Positions 47,347-56,378 are shown, counted from the first letter of the stretch. The stretch: 64,000 nucleotides of DNA from Acidobacteriota bacterium (GCA_013289695.1 JABCZK010000008.1:62001-126000); one strand, 5' to 3'. The notes: a model not told the origin generated them from the letters alone. Program-made: numbers and translations.

Positions 47347-48744
47347 ATGAAACCAGCCGACCAATTCGAGATCGCCCAAATCACCGACGCCACGCTTGAA
47401 AAATATAATCGGCCGGGGCCCCGCTACACCAGTTATCCCACCGCTCCAGTCTGGAAAGATGATTTCGGCCCCGACGATCTGGAAAGCTTCTACGCGCGCG
47501 CTGAAACAGCGGCGAGCCCGCTCTCGCTCTATATGCACATTCCCTTCTGCGAGAGCCTCTGCCTCTTCTGCGCCTGCAACGTTTCCATTCAGAAAGACAA
47601 AAAAGTCGCGATTCCCTACCTCGACGCTCTGAAACGCGAGATCGAACACGTCAGCCAGCGCGTTTCGAAGAACCGCCCCGTGATTCAATTCCACTGGGGC
47701 GGCGGCACGCCCACCTATCTAACTCCCGCGCAGATGGAGGATCTTTTCGGACACGCGCGCCAGCGTTTTTCGTTCACGCCGGACGCGGAGATCGGCATCG
47801 AAATTGATCCGCGCGTCACCAATCGCGCGCACCTGGAAACGTTGCGCCGGCTGGGATTCAATCGCCTGAGCATGGGCATTCAGGATTTTCAGCCCAAAGT
47901 GCAGGAAACGATTCATCGCGTTCAGCCTTACGAGCTGACGCGCGATTTGATCATCGCCGCGCGCGACCTAGGTTTCGAGAGCCTGAACGTGGACCTGATC
48001 TACGGCCTCCCCTATCAGACCGCGGCAAGCTTCAAGGACACGATTGATAAGACTCTGACGCTCGCGCCGGATCGCGTCGCCATGTTCAGTTACGCTCACG
48101 TGCCGTGGCTGAAAAAACAGCAAGGCTCGTTCGCCGAGCACCTGCCGGAAGGAATGGAAAAATTCCGCATCTTCCGCGCCGGACTCGAGCGGTTTCTCGG
48201 CGCCGGCTACCTCTATATTGGCATGGACCATTTCGCGCGCCCCGGCGATGAGCTGGCCGTCGCGCAAACAAATCGCACCCTGCACCGCAATTTTCAGGGC
48301 TACACCACCAAGGCCGGAGCGGATCTCTACGGCATGGGCGTCAGCGCGATCAGCTCCATCGGCGCGGCTTACGCGCAGAATCGCCGTGAAGTTCCGGCCT
48401 ACCAGGAAGCGATCGGCACGCGCGGGATCGCTACGATGCGCGGCTATCGCCTGTCGGCCGACGATCTTCTTCGCCGCGCGGTGATTGGCCGCTTGCTCTG
48501 CCACACCGTGATCCCAAAACACGAAATCCAGCGCGAATTTTCCATCAACTTCGATGAATATTTCGCGCCGGAACTTCAGCGCCTCGAGCAAGCCCGCGAT
48601 GAGGGTCTCGTCATCCTCGACTCCAAGGAAATCCGCGTCACCTCGCTCGGCCGCATTTTCATTCGCAACGTCGCCATGGCCTTCGACCGTTATCTGCACG
48701 AGCAGCAAATGGATCACCGGCCGCTTTTCTCGAAGACGCTCTGA
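47347..48744 (+). CDS. hemN: Oxygen-independent coproporphyrinogen III oxidase (radical SAM)
   Basis: The 465-residue protein has the radical-SAM cluster C-x3-C-x2-C (Cys68, 72, 75 in HIPFCESLCLFCACN), then the HWGGGTPTYL and GIQDFQPKVQETIHRVQ segments of genuine HemN. The length and the CACN tail separate it from the shorter HemW/YggW chaperones. It converts coproporphyrinogen III to protoporphyrinogen IX without oxygen. It lies 29 bp after hemE; the frame continues upstream inside hemE, so the ATG at 47347 is preferred. Confidence 0.95.
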   Translation: MKPADQFEIAQITDATLEKYNRPGPRYTSYPTAPVWKDDFGPDDLESFYARAETAASPLSLYMHIPFCESLCLFCACNVSIQKDKKVAIPYLDALKREIEHVSQRVSKNRPVIQFHWGGGTPTYLTPAQMEDLFGHARQRFSFTPDAEIGIEIDPRVTNRAHLETLRRLGFNRLSMGIQDFQPKVQETIHRVQPYELTRDLIIAARDLGFESLNVDLIYGLPYQTAASFKDTIDKTLTLAPDRVAMFSYAHVPWLKKQQGSFAEHLPEGMEKFRIFRAGLERFLGAGYLYIGMDHFARPGDELAVAQTNRTLHRNFQGYTTKAGADLYGMGVSAISSIGAAYAQNRREVPAYQEAIGTRGIATMRGYRLSADDLLRRAVIGRLLCHTVIPKHEIQREFSINFDEYFAPELQRLEQARDEGLVILDSKEIRVTSLGRIFIRNVAMAFDRYLHEQQMDHRPLFSKTL

Positions 48745-48756
48745 AGTGCCGCACTC

Positions 48757-50145
48757 ATGACAAATCCCGCAAAGGCAGCCGTCATCGGTGCTGGAATTTC
48801 CGGCTTGGCCTGCGCGTATCGCCTGCAACAGCTCGGAATGGACGTCACGGTTTTCGAATCGAACTCCGCCGCCGGCGGGATGATCGACTCCGTCGAAAAA
48901 GATGGCTTCCTTTTCGAAGCCGGCCCGCAAAGCTTCCAAGGCACGCCCGCGCTGTTCGGCCTGATCCGCGAACTCGGCCTCGAAGCACAGCTGCAAAAAG
49001 CCGACCCGCGCGCGCCGCGTTACGTCCTGCTGCACGGCCGCCTGCGAAAAATTCCCATGTCGCCGCAGGCGCTGCTGGCTTCAACTCTGCTCAACCCGGT
49101 CTCGCGCTGGAAAATCGCCTCCGAACCATTCAAGAAATCGCAGCCTCCAACCGAAGAGGAATCCGTCGCAGCTTTCGTCCGCCGCAAATTCGGTCACGAG
49201 ATTCTCGAATACCTCGTCGCGCCTTTTGTTTCCGGTGTCTATGCCGGAGATCCTGAAAAATTGAGCCTCAAGGCCGCCTTCCCCACCCTCGACGAGTGGG
49301 AACGCCAGTACGGCAGCGTGCTGCGCGGCGCCATGAAATCGCGGCCGCCCAAGGAGCGGCGCACGGGAGCGCCACCTCTCTGCTCGTTTACGCACGGAGC
49401 GGCAACTCTTCCGCGCGCCATGGCTGCAAAACTAGGCGAAGCGTTGCACTACGATGCGCGCGCGGTGTCGGTTGATTTCGCGGCTCACCGCTCCACCGCC
49501 GGTGCAGCGTGCGAAGTTCGCATCGTGCGCGATGGCCAAGAGCAGTCTGCCTCCGCCAGCGCGGTGGTAATCGCCACGCCCGCCTATGCGGCGGCGCACT
49601 TGCTTGAAACTTCCTCCCCGCAGCTCGCGCGCGCTCTCTCGGGAATCGCCTACGCTCCCGTCGCTGTCGTGGCTTCCACCTATTACCGGCAGCAAGTCGG
49701 CGATCCGCTCGAAGGCTTCGGTTTCCTGGTGCCACGCGGCGAAAAAGTCCGCACTCTGGGCACGGTGTGGAATTCGTCGCTCTTCCTCGGACGTGCGCGC
49801 GAAGGCAGCCTTACGATTACCAGTTTCATCGGCGGCGCCGCTGATCCAGACATCATTCAACTGCACGAAGAAAATATCGCTGCGATTGTCTCCGAGGAAA
49901 ATGCGCGCATTTTAGGAATCACCGGGCCACCGGTGGAAACCGCGGTGTGGAAATATCCGCGCGCTTTGCCGCAATACAATCTGGGGCATGGCCACGTCGT
50001 CGAAACTATTCGCGACGCGGAGCGCGCTTCACCGGGACTATATTTTGCGGGAAATTATTTGGAAGGACCAGCCGTAGGGAAATGCGTCGAGAATGGCTTT
50101 CAAACCGCGGAAACAGTGCGAAAGTATTTACAAACCGCGCGATAA
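48757..50145 (+). CDS. hemY: Protoporphyrinogen/coproporphyrinogen oxidase (HemY type)
   Basis: The 462-residue FAD enzyme has AAVIGAGISGLACAYRLQQLG at the start, FESNSAAGGMI, and the C-terminal GLYFAGNYLEGPAVGKCVENGFQTAE, which is typical of HemY/HemG oxygen-dependent oxidases. It has no transmembrane helix. With HemN upstream, the probable substrate is protoporphyrinogen IX; in Gram-positives the same family oxidises coproporphyrinogen. It lies 12 bp after hemN and ends the plus-strand operon, converging on the thioesterase gene. Confidence 0.93.
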   Translation: MTNPAKAAVIGAGISGLACAYRLQQLGMDVTVFESNSAAGGMIDSVEKDGFLFEAGPQSFQGTPALFGLIRELGLEAQLQKADPRAPRYVLLHGRLRKIPMSPQALLASTLLNPVSRWKIASEPFKKSQPPTEEESVAAFVRRKFGHEILEYLVAPFVSGVYAGDPEKLSLKAAFPTLDEWERQYGSVLRGAMKSRPPKERRTGAPPLCSFTHGAATLPRAMAAKLGEALHYDARAVSVDFAAHRSTAGAACEVRIVRDGQEQSASASAVVIATPAYAAAHLLETSSPQLARALSGIAYAPVAVVASTYYRQQVGDPLEGFGFLVPRGEKVRTLGTVWNSSLFLGRAREGSLTITSFIGGAADPDIIQLHEENIAAIVSEENARILGITGPPVETAVWKYPRALPQYNLGHGHVVETIRDAERASPGLYFAGNYLEGPAVGKCVENGFQTAETVRKYLQTAR

Positions 50146-50166
50146 TCCGCGCAGTGTCTTCCAGAG

Positions 50167-50757
50167 CTAGGCATCCGACGGCGGCATCTTGTGCCGCATC
50201 GCCAACCGCATCCGCCGCCGTTCCCCTGCTTCGCGATAGCGCCGGCGCTCGTCTTCTGTTTTCAGAATCAGCGGTGGCACGTTGCGCGGCTGCTGGTTGG
50301 TATCCAGCGCGACGAACGTCACATACGCCGTGCTGGTGTGCCGCCGTTCACCGGTGAGAATATTTTCGGCAAACACTTTCACGCCCACTTCCATGGACGT
50401 GTGGAACACACGGTTGACGCTGGATTTCAGCACGATCCATTCCCCCACCTTAATCGGAAACCGAAAATCCAGATAATCCACCGAAGCCGTCACCACGTGG
50501 CTGTTCGAATGCCGATTCGCCGCCAGCGCCCCGGCAATATCTATGAGGTGCATGACGCGCCCACCCAGCATGTTGCCTAGCAAATTCGCGTCATTCGGCA
50601 GCACGATTTCCACGATCTCCGAAGTGGATGCGCTGACGGGCTTACCCGGCGCGGGCGTGCCCGCCAAACCAGCCGTCACGACCGGCGCTTTGCGCGGCAA
50701 TTTCATCTGGCTCTTCGTGGCCTTGCTAATCCTGGTGGTCTTCCTGGTCTTGGCCAT
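50167..50757 (-). CDS. Acyl-CoA thioesterase, hotdog fold
   Basis: This 196-residue protein has a single hotdog domain of the YciA/ACOT type: LPNDANLLGNMLGGRVMHLIDIAGALAANRHSN (about 53-85) with the asparagine and aspartate of the active helix, then SVDYLDFRFPIKVGEWIVL. It hydrolyses acyl-CoA thioesters. About 45 basic, low-complexity residues precede the fold, and a basic Arg-rich tail follows. The ATG at 50757 is preferred for continuity; a Met 17 codons on is possible. It converges with hemY and is divergent from the mini-TPR gene. Confidence 0.85.
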   Translation of the reverse strand: MAKTRKTTRISKATKSQMKLPRKAPVVTAGLAGTPAPGKPVSASTSEIVEIVLPNDANLLGNMLGGRVMHLIDIAGALAANRHSNSHVVTASVDYLDFRFPIKVGEWIVLKSSVNRVFHTSMEVGVKVFAENILTGERRHTSTAYVTFVALDTNQQPRNVPPLILKTEDERRRYREAGERRRMRLAMRHKMPPSDA

Positions 50758-50825
50758 TCCTGTCGGTCAATCCGTTCGTTCAGCGAGATTTCGCCACAAA
50801 ATGCGCGCCCACAAAATCTGCGCCC

Positions 50826-50854
50826 TTGGCGTGCGCCCTCAAGCTCGCTATAAT
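50826..50854 (+). promoter_or_regulatory. Sigma-70-type promoter of the mini-TPR / Lon-N operon
   Basis: TTGGCG (50826-50831), a 17-base spacer and perfect TATAAT (50849-50854) form a near-consensus promoter. Transcription would start near 50861, about 9 bases before the ATG at 50870, so the leader would be very short. Confidence 0.6.
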
Positions 50855-50869
50855 ACGCGTTTTCAACCT

Positions 50870-51193
50870 ATGACCCAAACACAGAAGCCGCGCCGCGAAG
50901 TTCTCGAACAATTTGTCGCCGAAAAACCCACTGACGCTTTCGCGCGCTACGGCCTCGCGCTGGAGTGCGTGAAGCTCGGTGACAACGACGCCGCCACGAC
51001 CCACTTCCAGAAGCTGCTGGAAGCCAACCCGAAATACGTTGCGGGCTACTTCCATTTTGGCCAGCATCTTTCGCGCATCGGCCAGCTGGAACAAGCACGC
51101 AAGCTATTATCCGACGGCATTCTCGTCGCGCAGAATGCCGGCGACATGCACGCGCGAGACGAAATGCAGGCAGCGCTGGCGCTGCTGCGTTAG
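50870..51193 (+). CDS. Small TPR protein
   Basis: The 107-residue protein is essentially two tetratricopeptide repeats (DAFARYGLALECVKLGDNDAATTHFQKLL and KYVAGYFHFGQHLSRIGQLEQARKLL) with a short helical cap. It lacks a signal peptide. TPRs bind other proteins, so it may be an adaptor for a neighbour. It lies 46 bp before the Lon-N gene behind a strong promoter. The start at 50870 excludes a non-protein-like leader. Partner unknown. Confidence 0.78.
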   Translation: MTQTQKPRREVLEQFVAEKPTDAFARYGLALECVKLGDNDAATTHFQKLLEANPKYVAGYFHFGQHLSRIGQLEQARKLLSDGILVAQNAGDMHARDEMQAALALLR

Positions 51194-51239
51194 TCGCGGT
51201 TACGGTTTCAATTTTTGCCCAGGCGCGCACGAGAACATT

Positions 51240-51872
51240 ATGACAGACTCCCGCATACCGCTGTTCCCTCTCAACATCGTCCTCTACCCCGGCGCCACCC
51301 TCCCGCTGCACATTTTCGAGCCGCGCTACAGGCAGATGATCCAGCATTGCCTCCGCCACGATTGCGAATTCGGAGTGATTCTCGCCGGCGAAAAAGGCGT
51401 TGCCACGGTGGGCTGCACCGCTGTGATCACGCGAAAGCTGAAAGATTACGATGACGGGCGCATGGACATTCTCACGCAGGGCCGCGTAATTTTCCGCGCC
51501 CTCAACCTGCTCCATGAAAAGGAATATCACGAGGCGATGGTCGAGTTTCTGACAGATCTGCCCAAGGTCTCGCGCGAATCCGCCCGCCACCAGGAAGAGG
51601 GCGCGCTCCTCGGGCTATTTCAGGAGTGCCACACGCTCATCTACGGCCAGCTGTGGGTGACTTCCGGCATCGAATCGCCGTGGCCGCTTTCGTTTCAAAT
51701 GGCCGCACGCCTGCCGCTCGATCTCGAGGAAAAACAAGCGCTGCTGGAAATCCGCGCCGAGTCCGATCGCCGCAGCTTCCTGATTGAGCGCCTGAACGAC
51801 ATGCGGCCGCGCCTCGGCCAACTGCATCACGCGCGGCGCCACGCCGCCGGCAACGGCCACAGCCTGAATTAG
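51240..51872 (+). CDS. Lon N-terminal (substrate-binding) domain protein
   Basis: The 210-residue protein consists of the Lon-N (LON substrate-binding) domain alone: PLFPLNIVLYPGATLPLHIFEPRYRQMIQHCL, FGVILA, CTAVITRKLKDYDDGRMDILTQGRVIFR. It has neither ATPase nor protease domains. Stand-alone proteins like this are widespread and may deliver or sense substrates; the function is not established. A Met start is clear. It lies between the mini-TPR gene and the MoxR-type ATPase on the same strand. Confidence 0.9.
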   Translation: MTDSRIPLFPLNIVLYPGATLPLHIFEPRYRQMIQHCLRHDCEFGVILAGEKGVATVGCTAVITRKLKDYDDGRMDILTQGRVIFRALNLLHEKEYHEAMVEFLTDLPKVSRESARHQEEGALLGLFQECHTLIYGQLWVTSGIESPWPLSFQMAARLPLDLEEKQALLEIRAESDRRSFLIERLNDMRPRLGQLHHARRHAAGNGHSLN

Positions 51873-51975
51873 CCCGTCGAAACGAAAGTATCCCCGCGGC
51901 CCCGCTTCCTTTATAATGGTGTCGAGACGCTCATGCTGCCGGGCGCCGCGGCATCTCATACATAAGTGGGGCCTC

Positions 51976-53463
51976 ATGAATTCAATGCCGAAATCGCTGG
52001 GTGAGTTGCGCCGCAGTGAGTGGTCCGAAGAGAGAGTTGCCCAGCGCAGTGTGCGCCAGGAGCTGCGCGAAAATCTGCTGTGCAAACTGGAGAGGGGCGA
52101 CGAGCTTTTTCCGGGCGTCCACGGCTACGACGATACGGTGCTGCCGCAGATCGTCAACGCCATCCTCTCGCGCCATCATTTTATTCTGCTCGGTCTGCGT
52201 GGCCAGGCGAAATCACGCATCCTGCGCGGCCTGGTGGGGTTTATGGATGCGCAAATCCCGGTGGTCGAGGGCTGCGAAATTCACGACAATCCCTACACTC
52301 CGATTTGCCGCGCCTGCCGCGAACGCATTGCCGCCGAAGGCGCCGCCACTCCGATCGCCTGGCTCGCTCGCGAGCATCGCTACGTTGAAAAACTCGCGAC
52401 GCCCGACGTCACCATCGCAGACATGATCGGCGACGTGGACCCGATCAAGGCCGCGCGCAGCGGCCGCAATCTTTCCGACGAGCTGACGATTCATTACGGC
52501 CTGCTGCCGCGCGCCAATCGCGGCATTTTCGGCATCAACGAGCTGCCGGATTTGTCCGGCAAAATTCAAGTGGGCCTGTTCAACATCATGCAGGAGGGCG
52601 ACATTCAGATTAAAGGTTACCCGGTGCGCATGGCGCTGGACGTGCTGCTGGTCTTCACCGCCAACCCGGAAGATTACACCGCGCGCGGAAAAATCATCAC
52701 GCCACTGAAAGACCGTATTGGCTCCGAAATTCGCACGCATTATCCCGCCACGGTCGCCGAAGGCATGTCCATCACTTCGCAGGAATCCTGGACCAAGCGC
52801 GAGCAGAGAAAGCGCGTCGAGGTGCCGCAATACATTCGCGAAATTGTGGAAGAAGTGGCGTTTCAGGCGCGCGAGGACAAGCGCGTGGATCGCCGCTCCG
52901 GCGTCAGCCAGCGCTTGCCCATCAGCACGCTGGAAAACGTGCTCAGCAGCGCCGAACAGCGTGCTGTGCGCAGCCGCGATTCGGCCATCGTCGCGCGCGT
53001 CGCCGATGTGTACGCTGCGATTCCCTCCATGACCGGAAAATTCGAGCTGGAATATGAAGGCGAATTGCGGGGCGCCGAAAACATCGCGCGCGAGCTGATT
53101 CGCGCCGCCATCGGCAAGACCTACAGTCAGTATTTCACCGGTGCGAACATGCAGCCCGTGATTCAGTGGTTCGAATTGGGCGGCGAGCTGAAAGTTCCGG
53201 CGAATGCTTCCAGCTCCGAGGTTCTGGCGCAGCTGAAAAAAATCCAGGGCCTGTTCGATAACCTCAGCGTTCTGGAAGTCAGCCAGAAGGACGACGCAGC
53301 GATCGTCACCAGCGCGGCGGAATTCATCCTCGAGGGCCTGTGGGCGCACAAGCGCATCAATCGCAGCGAGGAACGAGGTTACTTCGCTGACGTGCGCAAA
53401 ACTCCCGAGCCGCGCGACCCGCGCGAGCCTTCCGGCCGCATGCCGCGCCGCCAGTTCAACTAG
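51976..53463 (+). CDS. MoxR/Mg-chelatase-like AAA+ ATPase
   Basis: The 495-residue ATPase has Walker A GLRGQAKS (73-80), a Walker B-like IFGINEL (184-190), sensor 1 FTANPEDY (227-234), and the long helical C-terminal region of the ChlI/BchI-type subfamily. A cysteine insert (Cys100, Cys111, Cys114 in CEIHDNPYTPICRAC) lies between Walker A and Walker B and could bind metal. Such ATPases work with VWA proteins in chelatase-like or protein-remodelling complexes; the VWA partner is the next gene. TATAAT at 51912-51917 may be its promoter. The start at 51976 follows GTGGGG. The exact client is unknown. Confidence 0.86.
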   Translation: MNSMPKSLGELRRSEWSEERVAQRSVRQELRENLLCKLERGDELFPGVHGYDDTVLPQIVNAILSRHHFILLGLRGQAKSRILRGLVGFMDAQIPVVEGCEIHDNPYTPICRACRERIAAEGAATPIAWLAREHRYVEKLATPDVTIADMIGDVDPIKAARSGRNLSDELTIHYGLLPRANRGIFGINELPDLSGKIQVGLFNIMQEGDIQIKGYPVRMALDVLLVFTANPEDYTARGKIITPLKDRIGSEIRTHYPATVAEGMSITSQESWTKREQRKRVEVPQYIREIVEEVAFQAREDKRVDRRSGVSQRLPISTLENVLSSAEQRAVRSRDSAIVARVADVYAAIPSMTGKFELEYEGELRGAENIARELIRAAIGKTYSQYFTGANMQPVIQWFELGGELKVPANASSSEVLAQLKKIQGLFDNLSVLEVSQKDDAAIVTSAAEFILEGLWAHKRINRSEERGYFADVRKTPEPRDPREPSGRMPRRQFN

Positions 53464-53510
53464 TCGGGATTGGCGGGGGCTTCGCAGGAATTCGGCTCCT
53501 TGTGAACTAG

Positions 53511-54785
53511 ATGAAATACACGAAATACTCAAAATACGCGCCCGACGCCGCTGAAGAGATTGACCTTCAGGAGCTGATGAGCCGCCTCTCCGATTTCTTC
53601 CTGCAGAGCGGCTACGAATCGCAATTCGGCATCTACGAAATGGATCCCGAGCGCTCGCGCGAAAAAATGATGGACGAGCTGCGCGAAGCCATCCTACGCG
53701 CCCTGCAGGAAGGCGAACTGCTCCCGCCCGAACTCATGGAGCAGATGCTCAACAATCCGAATCTCTCGGAAAATCCCCAGGTCAGCGATGTGATAGAGCA
53801 GATAATTCAGCGCATGGAAGAAGAAGGCTTCATCTCGCGCCCCAATCAACCCGCGCAGATCACGCCTCCTCCCTCGCAAACTCCGGGCGGCCAAGTGGGC
53901 GAAGCGCAACCGAATGTGGAAGCGCGCTTTGAGATCACCGATAAGGCGCTCGACTTCCTCGGATTCAAAACACTGAAGGACTTGCTGGCCTCGCTCGGTA
54001 AGAGCAGTTTCGGGCGCCATGATACGCGTGACCTCGCCACCGGCATCGAGTCCGGCGGCACTTCGAAATTGTACGAGTTCGGCGACACGCTGAACATGGA
54101 CATCAGCGGCACGCTCTTCAACGCCGTGCAGCGCAACGGCGCACAAATTCCCATCGAGCTTGATTATCCCGACCTGATGGTTCACCAGTGCGAATATCAA
54201 AGCTCCTGCGCCACCGTGCTCATGCTCGATTGCAGCCACAGCATGATTCTTTACGGCGAAGATCGCTTCACGCCCGCAAAGCGAGTGGCGCTGGCGCTCT
54301 CGCACCTGATTCGCACGCAATATCCGGGCGATTCGCTGCACTGCGTGCTCTTCCACGATAGCGCCGAGGAAATCCCGCTCGGCAAACTCGCTCGCGTGCA
54401 GGTGGGTCCTTACTACACGAATACGCGCGAGGGCCTGCGGCTGGCGCAGCGCATTCTGTCGCGCCAGAAGAAGGATATGCGCCAGATTGTGATGATCACA
54501 GACGGCAAGCCTTCGGCGCTGACGCTGGAAGACGGCCGTATTTACAAGAATGCCTTCGGCCTCGATCCGCTGGTCGTGACGCAAACGCTCGAAGAAGTCG
54601 CGAAGTGCAAGCGCGCCGGAATTTTGATCAATACATTCATGCTTTCCAGTGACTACAGCCTGGTCCACTTCGTGCAGAAAGTAACCGAGCTTTGCCGCGG
54701 CAAGGCCTACTTTACGACTCCGTACACCCTCGGCCAGTACCTGCTGATGGATTACGTCGGCAAGAAGACCCGCAATATTCACTAG
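53511..54785 (+). CDS. VWA-domain protein, partner of the MoxR-type ATPase
   Basis: The 424-residue protein has a helical, acidic N-terminal half (to about 135), a link region ([22 protein letters not shown]) and a VWA domain from about 225. The metal-ion-dependent adhesion site is MLDCSHSM (Asp240, Ser242, Ser244), with a further Asp in MITDGKPS. It lacks a signal peptide and is thus cytoplasmic. The MoxR-VWA pair resembles the I and D subunits of Mg-chelatase and the CbbQ/CbbO type activases. The gene is 47 bp after the ATPase gene, in the same direction. Confidence 0.87.
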   Translation: MKYTKYSKYAPDAAEEIDLQELMSRLSDFFLQSGYESQFGIYEMDPERSREKMMDELREAILRALQEGELLPPELMEQMLNNPNLSENPQVSDVIEQIIQRMEEEGFISRPNQPAQITPPPSQTPGGQVGEAQPNVEARFEITDKALDFLGFKTLKDLLASLGKSSFGRHDTRDLATGIESGGTSKLYEFGDTLNMDISGTLFNAVQRNGAQIPIELDYPDLMVHQCEYQSSCATVLMLDCSHSMILYGEDRFTPAKRVALALSHLIRTQYPGDSLHCVLFHDSAEEIPLGKLARVQVGPYYTNTREGLRLAQRILSRQKKDMRQIVMITDGKPSALTLEDGRIYKNAFGLDPLVVTQTLEEVAKCKRAGILINTFMLSSDYSLVHFVQKVTELCRGKAYFTTPYTLGQYLLMDYVGKKTRNIH

Positions 54786-54837
54786 CGCCGGTCCGCCGTC
54801 GTTGACAGCCTGCGCGACCGACTGTGCAACGGAATCT

Positions 54838-54866
54838 GTAGGGGCGGGCCTTAGACCCGCCCCTAC
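54838..54866. repeat. Intergenic hairpin repeat of the same family as 26893-26920
   Basis: GTAGGGGCGGG (54838-54848) pairs with CCCGCCCCTAC (54856-54866) over a 7-base loop. Bases 54853-54869 are identical to 26904-26920. The surrounding gap (54786-55071) has no gene. It may also terminate the MoxR-VWA transcript, though no T-run follows. Confidence 0.6.
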
Positions 54867-55071
54867 GCCTGCGCCTCGGCGGATTTTGACCGTCGACTTC
54901 GCCTCTGAATTTCCGGAGCTGTTGCGATCGGCCGGCCGCTCGCGGCACCGGTTCGTCGTTGTCGCATTCGCGCCTGAATCCGCGCCTGAGCGAAAGCATC
55001 AAATTGTTGCGCATTCGAGTTGGCAAGTGAGCCTGAAACAGCGCATTCATGAATTCCTGGGAGGAAGCAAG

Positions 55072-55566
55072 ATGGCTGCATTGCCTGCCGGCGCCAAAGC
55101 TCCGGCATTTACGCTGCAAGGCACGGAGGGAAAAAAATCCAGTCTCGCAGAGGCGCTGAGAAAAGGTCCCGTCGTCGCTGCGTTCTTCAAAGTGAGCTGC
55201 CCTACCTGCCAATTCACTGCCCCGTTTCTCGAGCGCCTGCATGAAGCTTATGGTGGCGAACAATTCACGCTCTGGGGTATTTCGCAGGACGACGCCGCGG
55301 ACACCCGTGAATTTTGCCGGGAATTTGAAATCGACTTCCCTGCGCTGATTGACGAAAAGGGCTACCCGATCTCCAATCAATACGGCATTACCAACGTCCC
55401 CACCGTGTTTCTGATCGCGCCGGACGGGAAAATCCAGGAAAGTAGCGTCGGCTTCTCGAAAAAGGATTTCGAACAAATTGCCGCCGCAGTCGCTCGCGCC
55501 ACCAGCACGCCGCCTACGGCATTCTTCAAGCCCGGTGAAGTGATTCCCGATCTCAAGCCCGGTTGA
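55072..55566 (+). CDS. Thioredoxin-fold protein, TlpA/peroxiredoxin-like
   Basis: The 164-residue protein has the redox motif C-P-T-C (Cys43-Cys46 in FFKVSCPTCQFTAPFLE), the cis-Pro in NVPTVFLIAPDGKI, and the AKAPAFTLQGTEGKKSSLAE opening of AhpC-TSA/TlpA-type proteins. There is no signal peptide, so it may act in the cytoplasm. The ATG follows GGGAGGAAG. Its usual role is thiol exchange or peroxide reduction. It stands alone after the VWA gene. Confidence 0.87.
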   Translation: MAALPAGAKAPAFTLQGTEGKKSSLAEALRKGPVVAAFFKVSCPTCQFTAPFLERLHEAYGGEQFTLWGISQDDAADTREFCREFEIDFPALIDEKGYPISNQYGITNVPTVFLIAPDGKIQESSVGFSKKDFEQIAAAVARATSTPPTAFFKPGEVIPDLKPG

Positions 55567-55684
55567 AGTTCTAAAAACTAGGTTCGGTCCGAACCTTTCA
55601 CGTTCACAATCAATCGCGTTAGGAAAATTTGAGCCGCCATTTTGCTGCGGTTGCATTCCACTCGCCGGCGCGAAATACGACGTA

Positions 55685-56194
55685 TCAATGCGGCGCGGGA
55701 TGCGCCCGCGTGTATCCGTATCCCGCGAGGTTTCCAGTCATGGAAGTTACCTGCCGAAGCCGCCAGATTTTGTAGCAGCGCTCCGACCGCGCCATCTTCC
55801 GTCCCAGAAAGTTGATTCCCGTGGCGAACATAGCCGCGGAAGCGTAATAAGCCGGCGCCGGCAGCCGCAAAAACGGCCGCCCGACGGGATCCTTCTCTTG
55901 AAAATGCGGCAACATGGATTCGGATTGCTGCATGTCCGGGCCGGCCGCGGTGTAAACTCCAGCGCTCCATACGAACAACGATTTCGGCAGTGCGGGCTTC
56001 ACCGCCCTGCGCAACTCGCTGTGAGGGAGCGGCGGCAACGCGATCCCGCTCGGAATCTTGGAGTCTCCCATCGTCTCCTGCACTAAACTCACCGTAACAA
56101 TTTGCGCGCGGGCCGCGGGCAGCGTCGCGACGAGCGACTTCAGCATCCCAAAAACTGCGATCCCACCTTGCCGGCCATATCTCGTGATTTTCAT
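55685..56194 (-). CDS. Uncharacterised exported or membrane protein, paralogue of the protein at 37552
   Basis: The 169-residue protein starts with a signal-like segment (MKITRYGRQGGIAVFGMLKSLVATLPAARA). Its C-terminal domain matches the 37552 protein: DPVGRPFLRLPAPAYYASAAMFATGINFLGRKMARSE against NPMLRPFAGSPAIYAATQVAPLLFDLMARQMQRSE. Both then continue with an Arg/Trp-rich segment and a Gly/Ala helix. No named family is recognised. A further 14 codons upstream are possible, but no ribosome-binding site favours them. A different overlapping minus-strand reading frame shows no protein character. Confidence 0.6.
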   Translation of the reverse strand: MKITRYGRQGGIAVFGMLKSLVATLPAARAQIVTVSLVQETMGDSKIPSGIALPPLPHSELRRAVKPALPKSLFVWSAGVYTAAGPDMQQSESMLPHFQEKDPVGRPFLRLPAPAYYASAAMFATGINFLGRKMARSERCYKIWRLRQVTSMTGNLAGYGYTRAHPAPH

Positions 56195-56378
56195 GCAGTG
56201 CGTATTGCACGCGCTGTGCCGGTTCGCGGGCCGCACGCAAATTTCTGTCGGAAGGCATTCCCACTGGCAGGACTGAATTTAGCGGAAATCACAGTCGCAA
56301 CCGGACGTCGGGAAGTCCCACAATGAATCGCTGCGGGCGCAGCGAGTCCCCAAATGGCGCGTGCCACTGCGCCTCAGT

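Noticed and set aside
55578-56264. Alternative minus-strand frame of 228 residues
   Set aside because: It overlaps the frame at 55685-56194, which has a signal peptide and a domain shared with another protein; the alternative is Arg/Gly-rich and unlike any protein.
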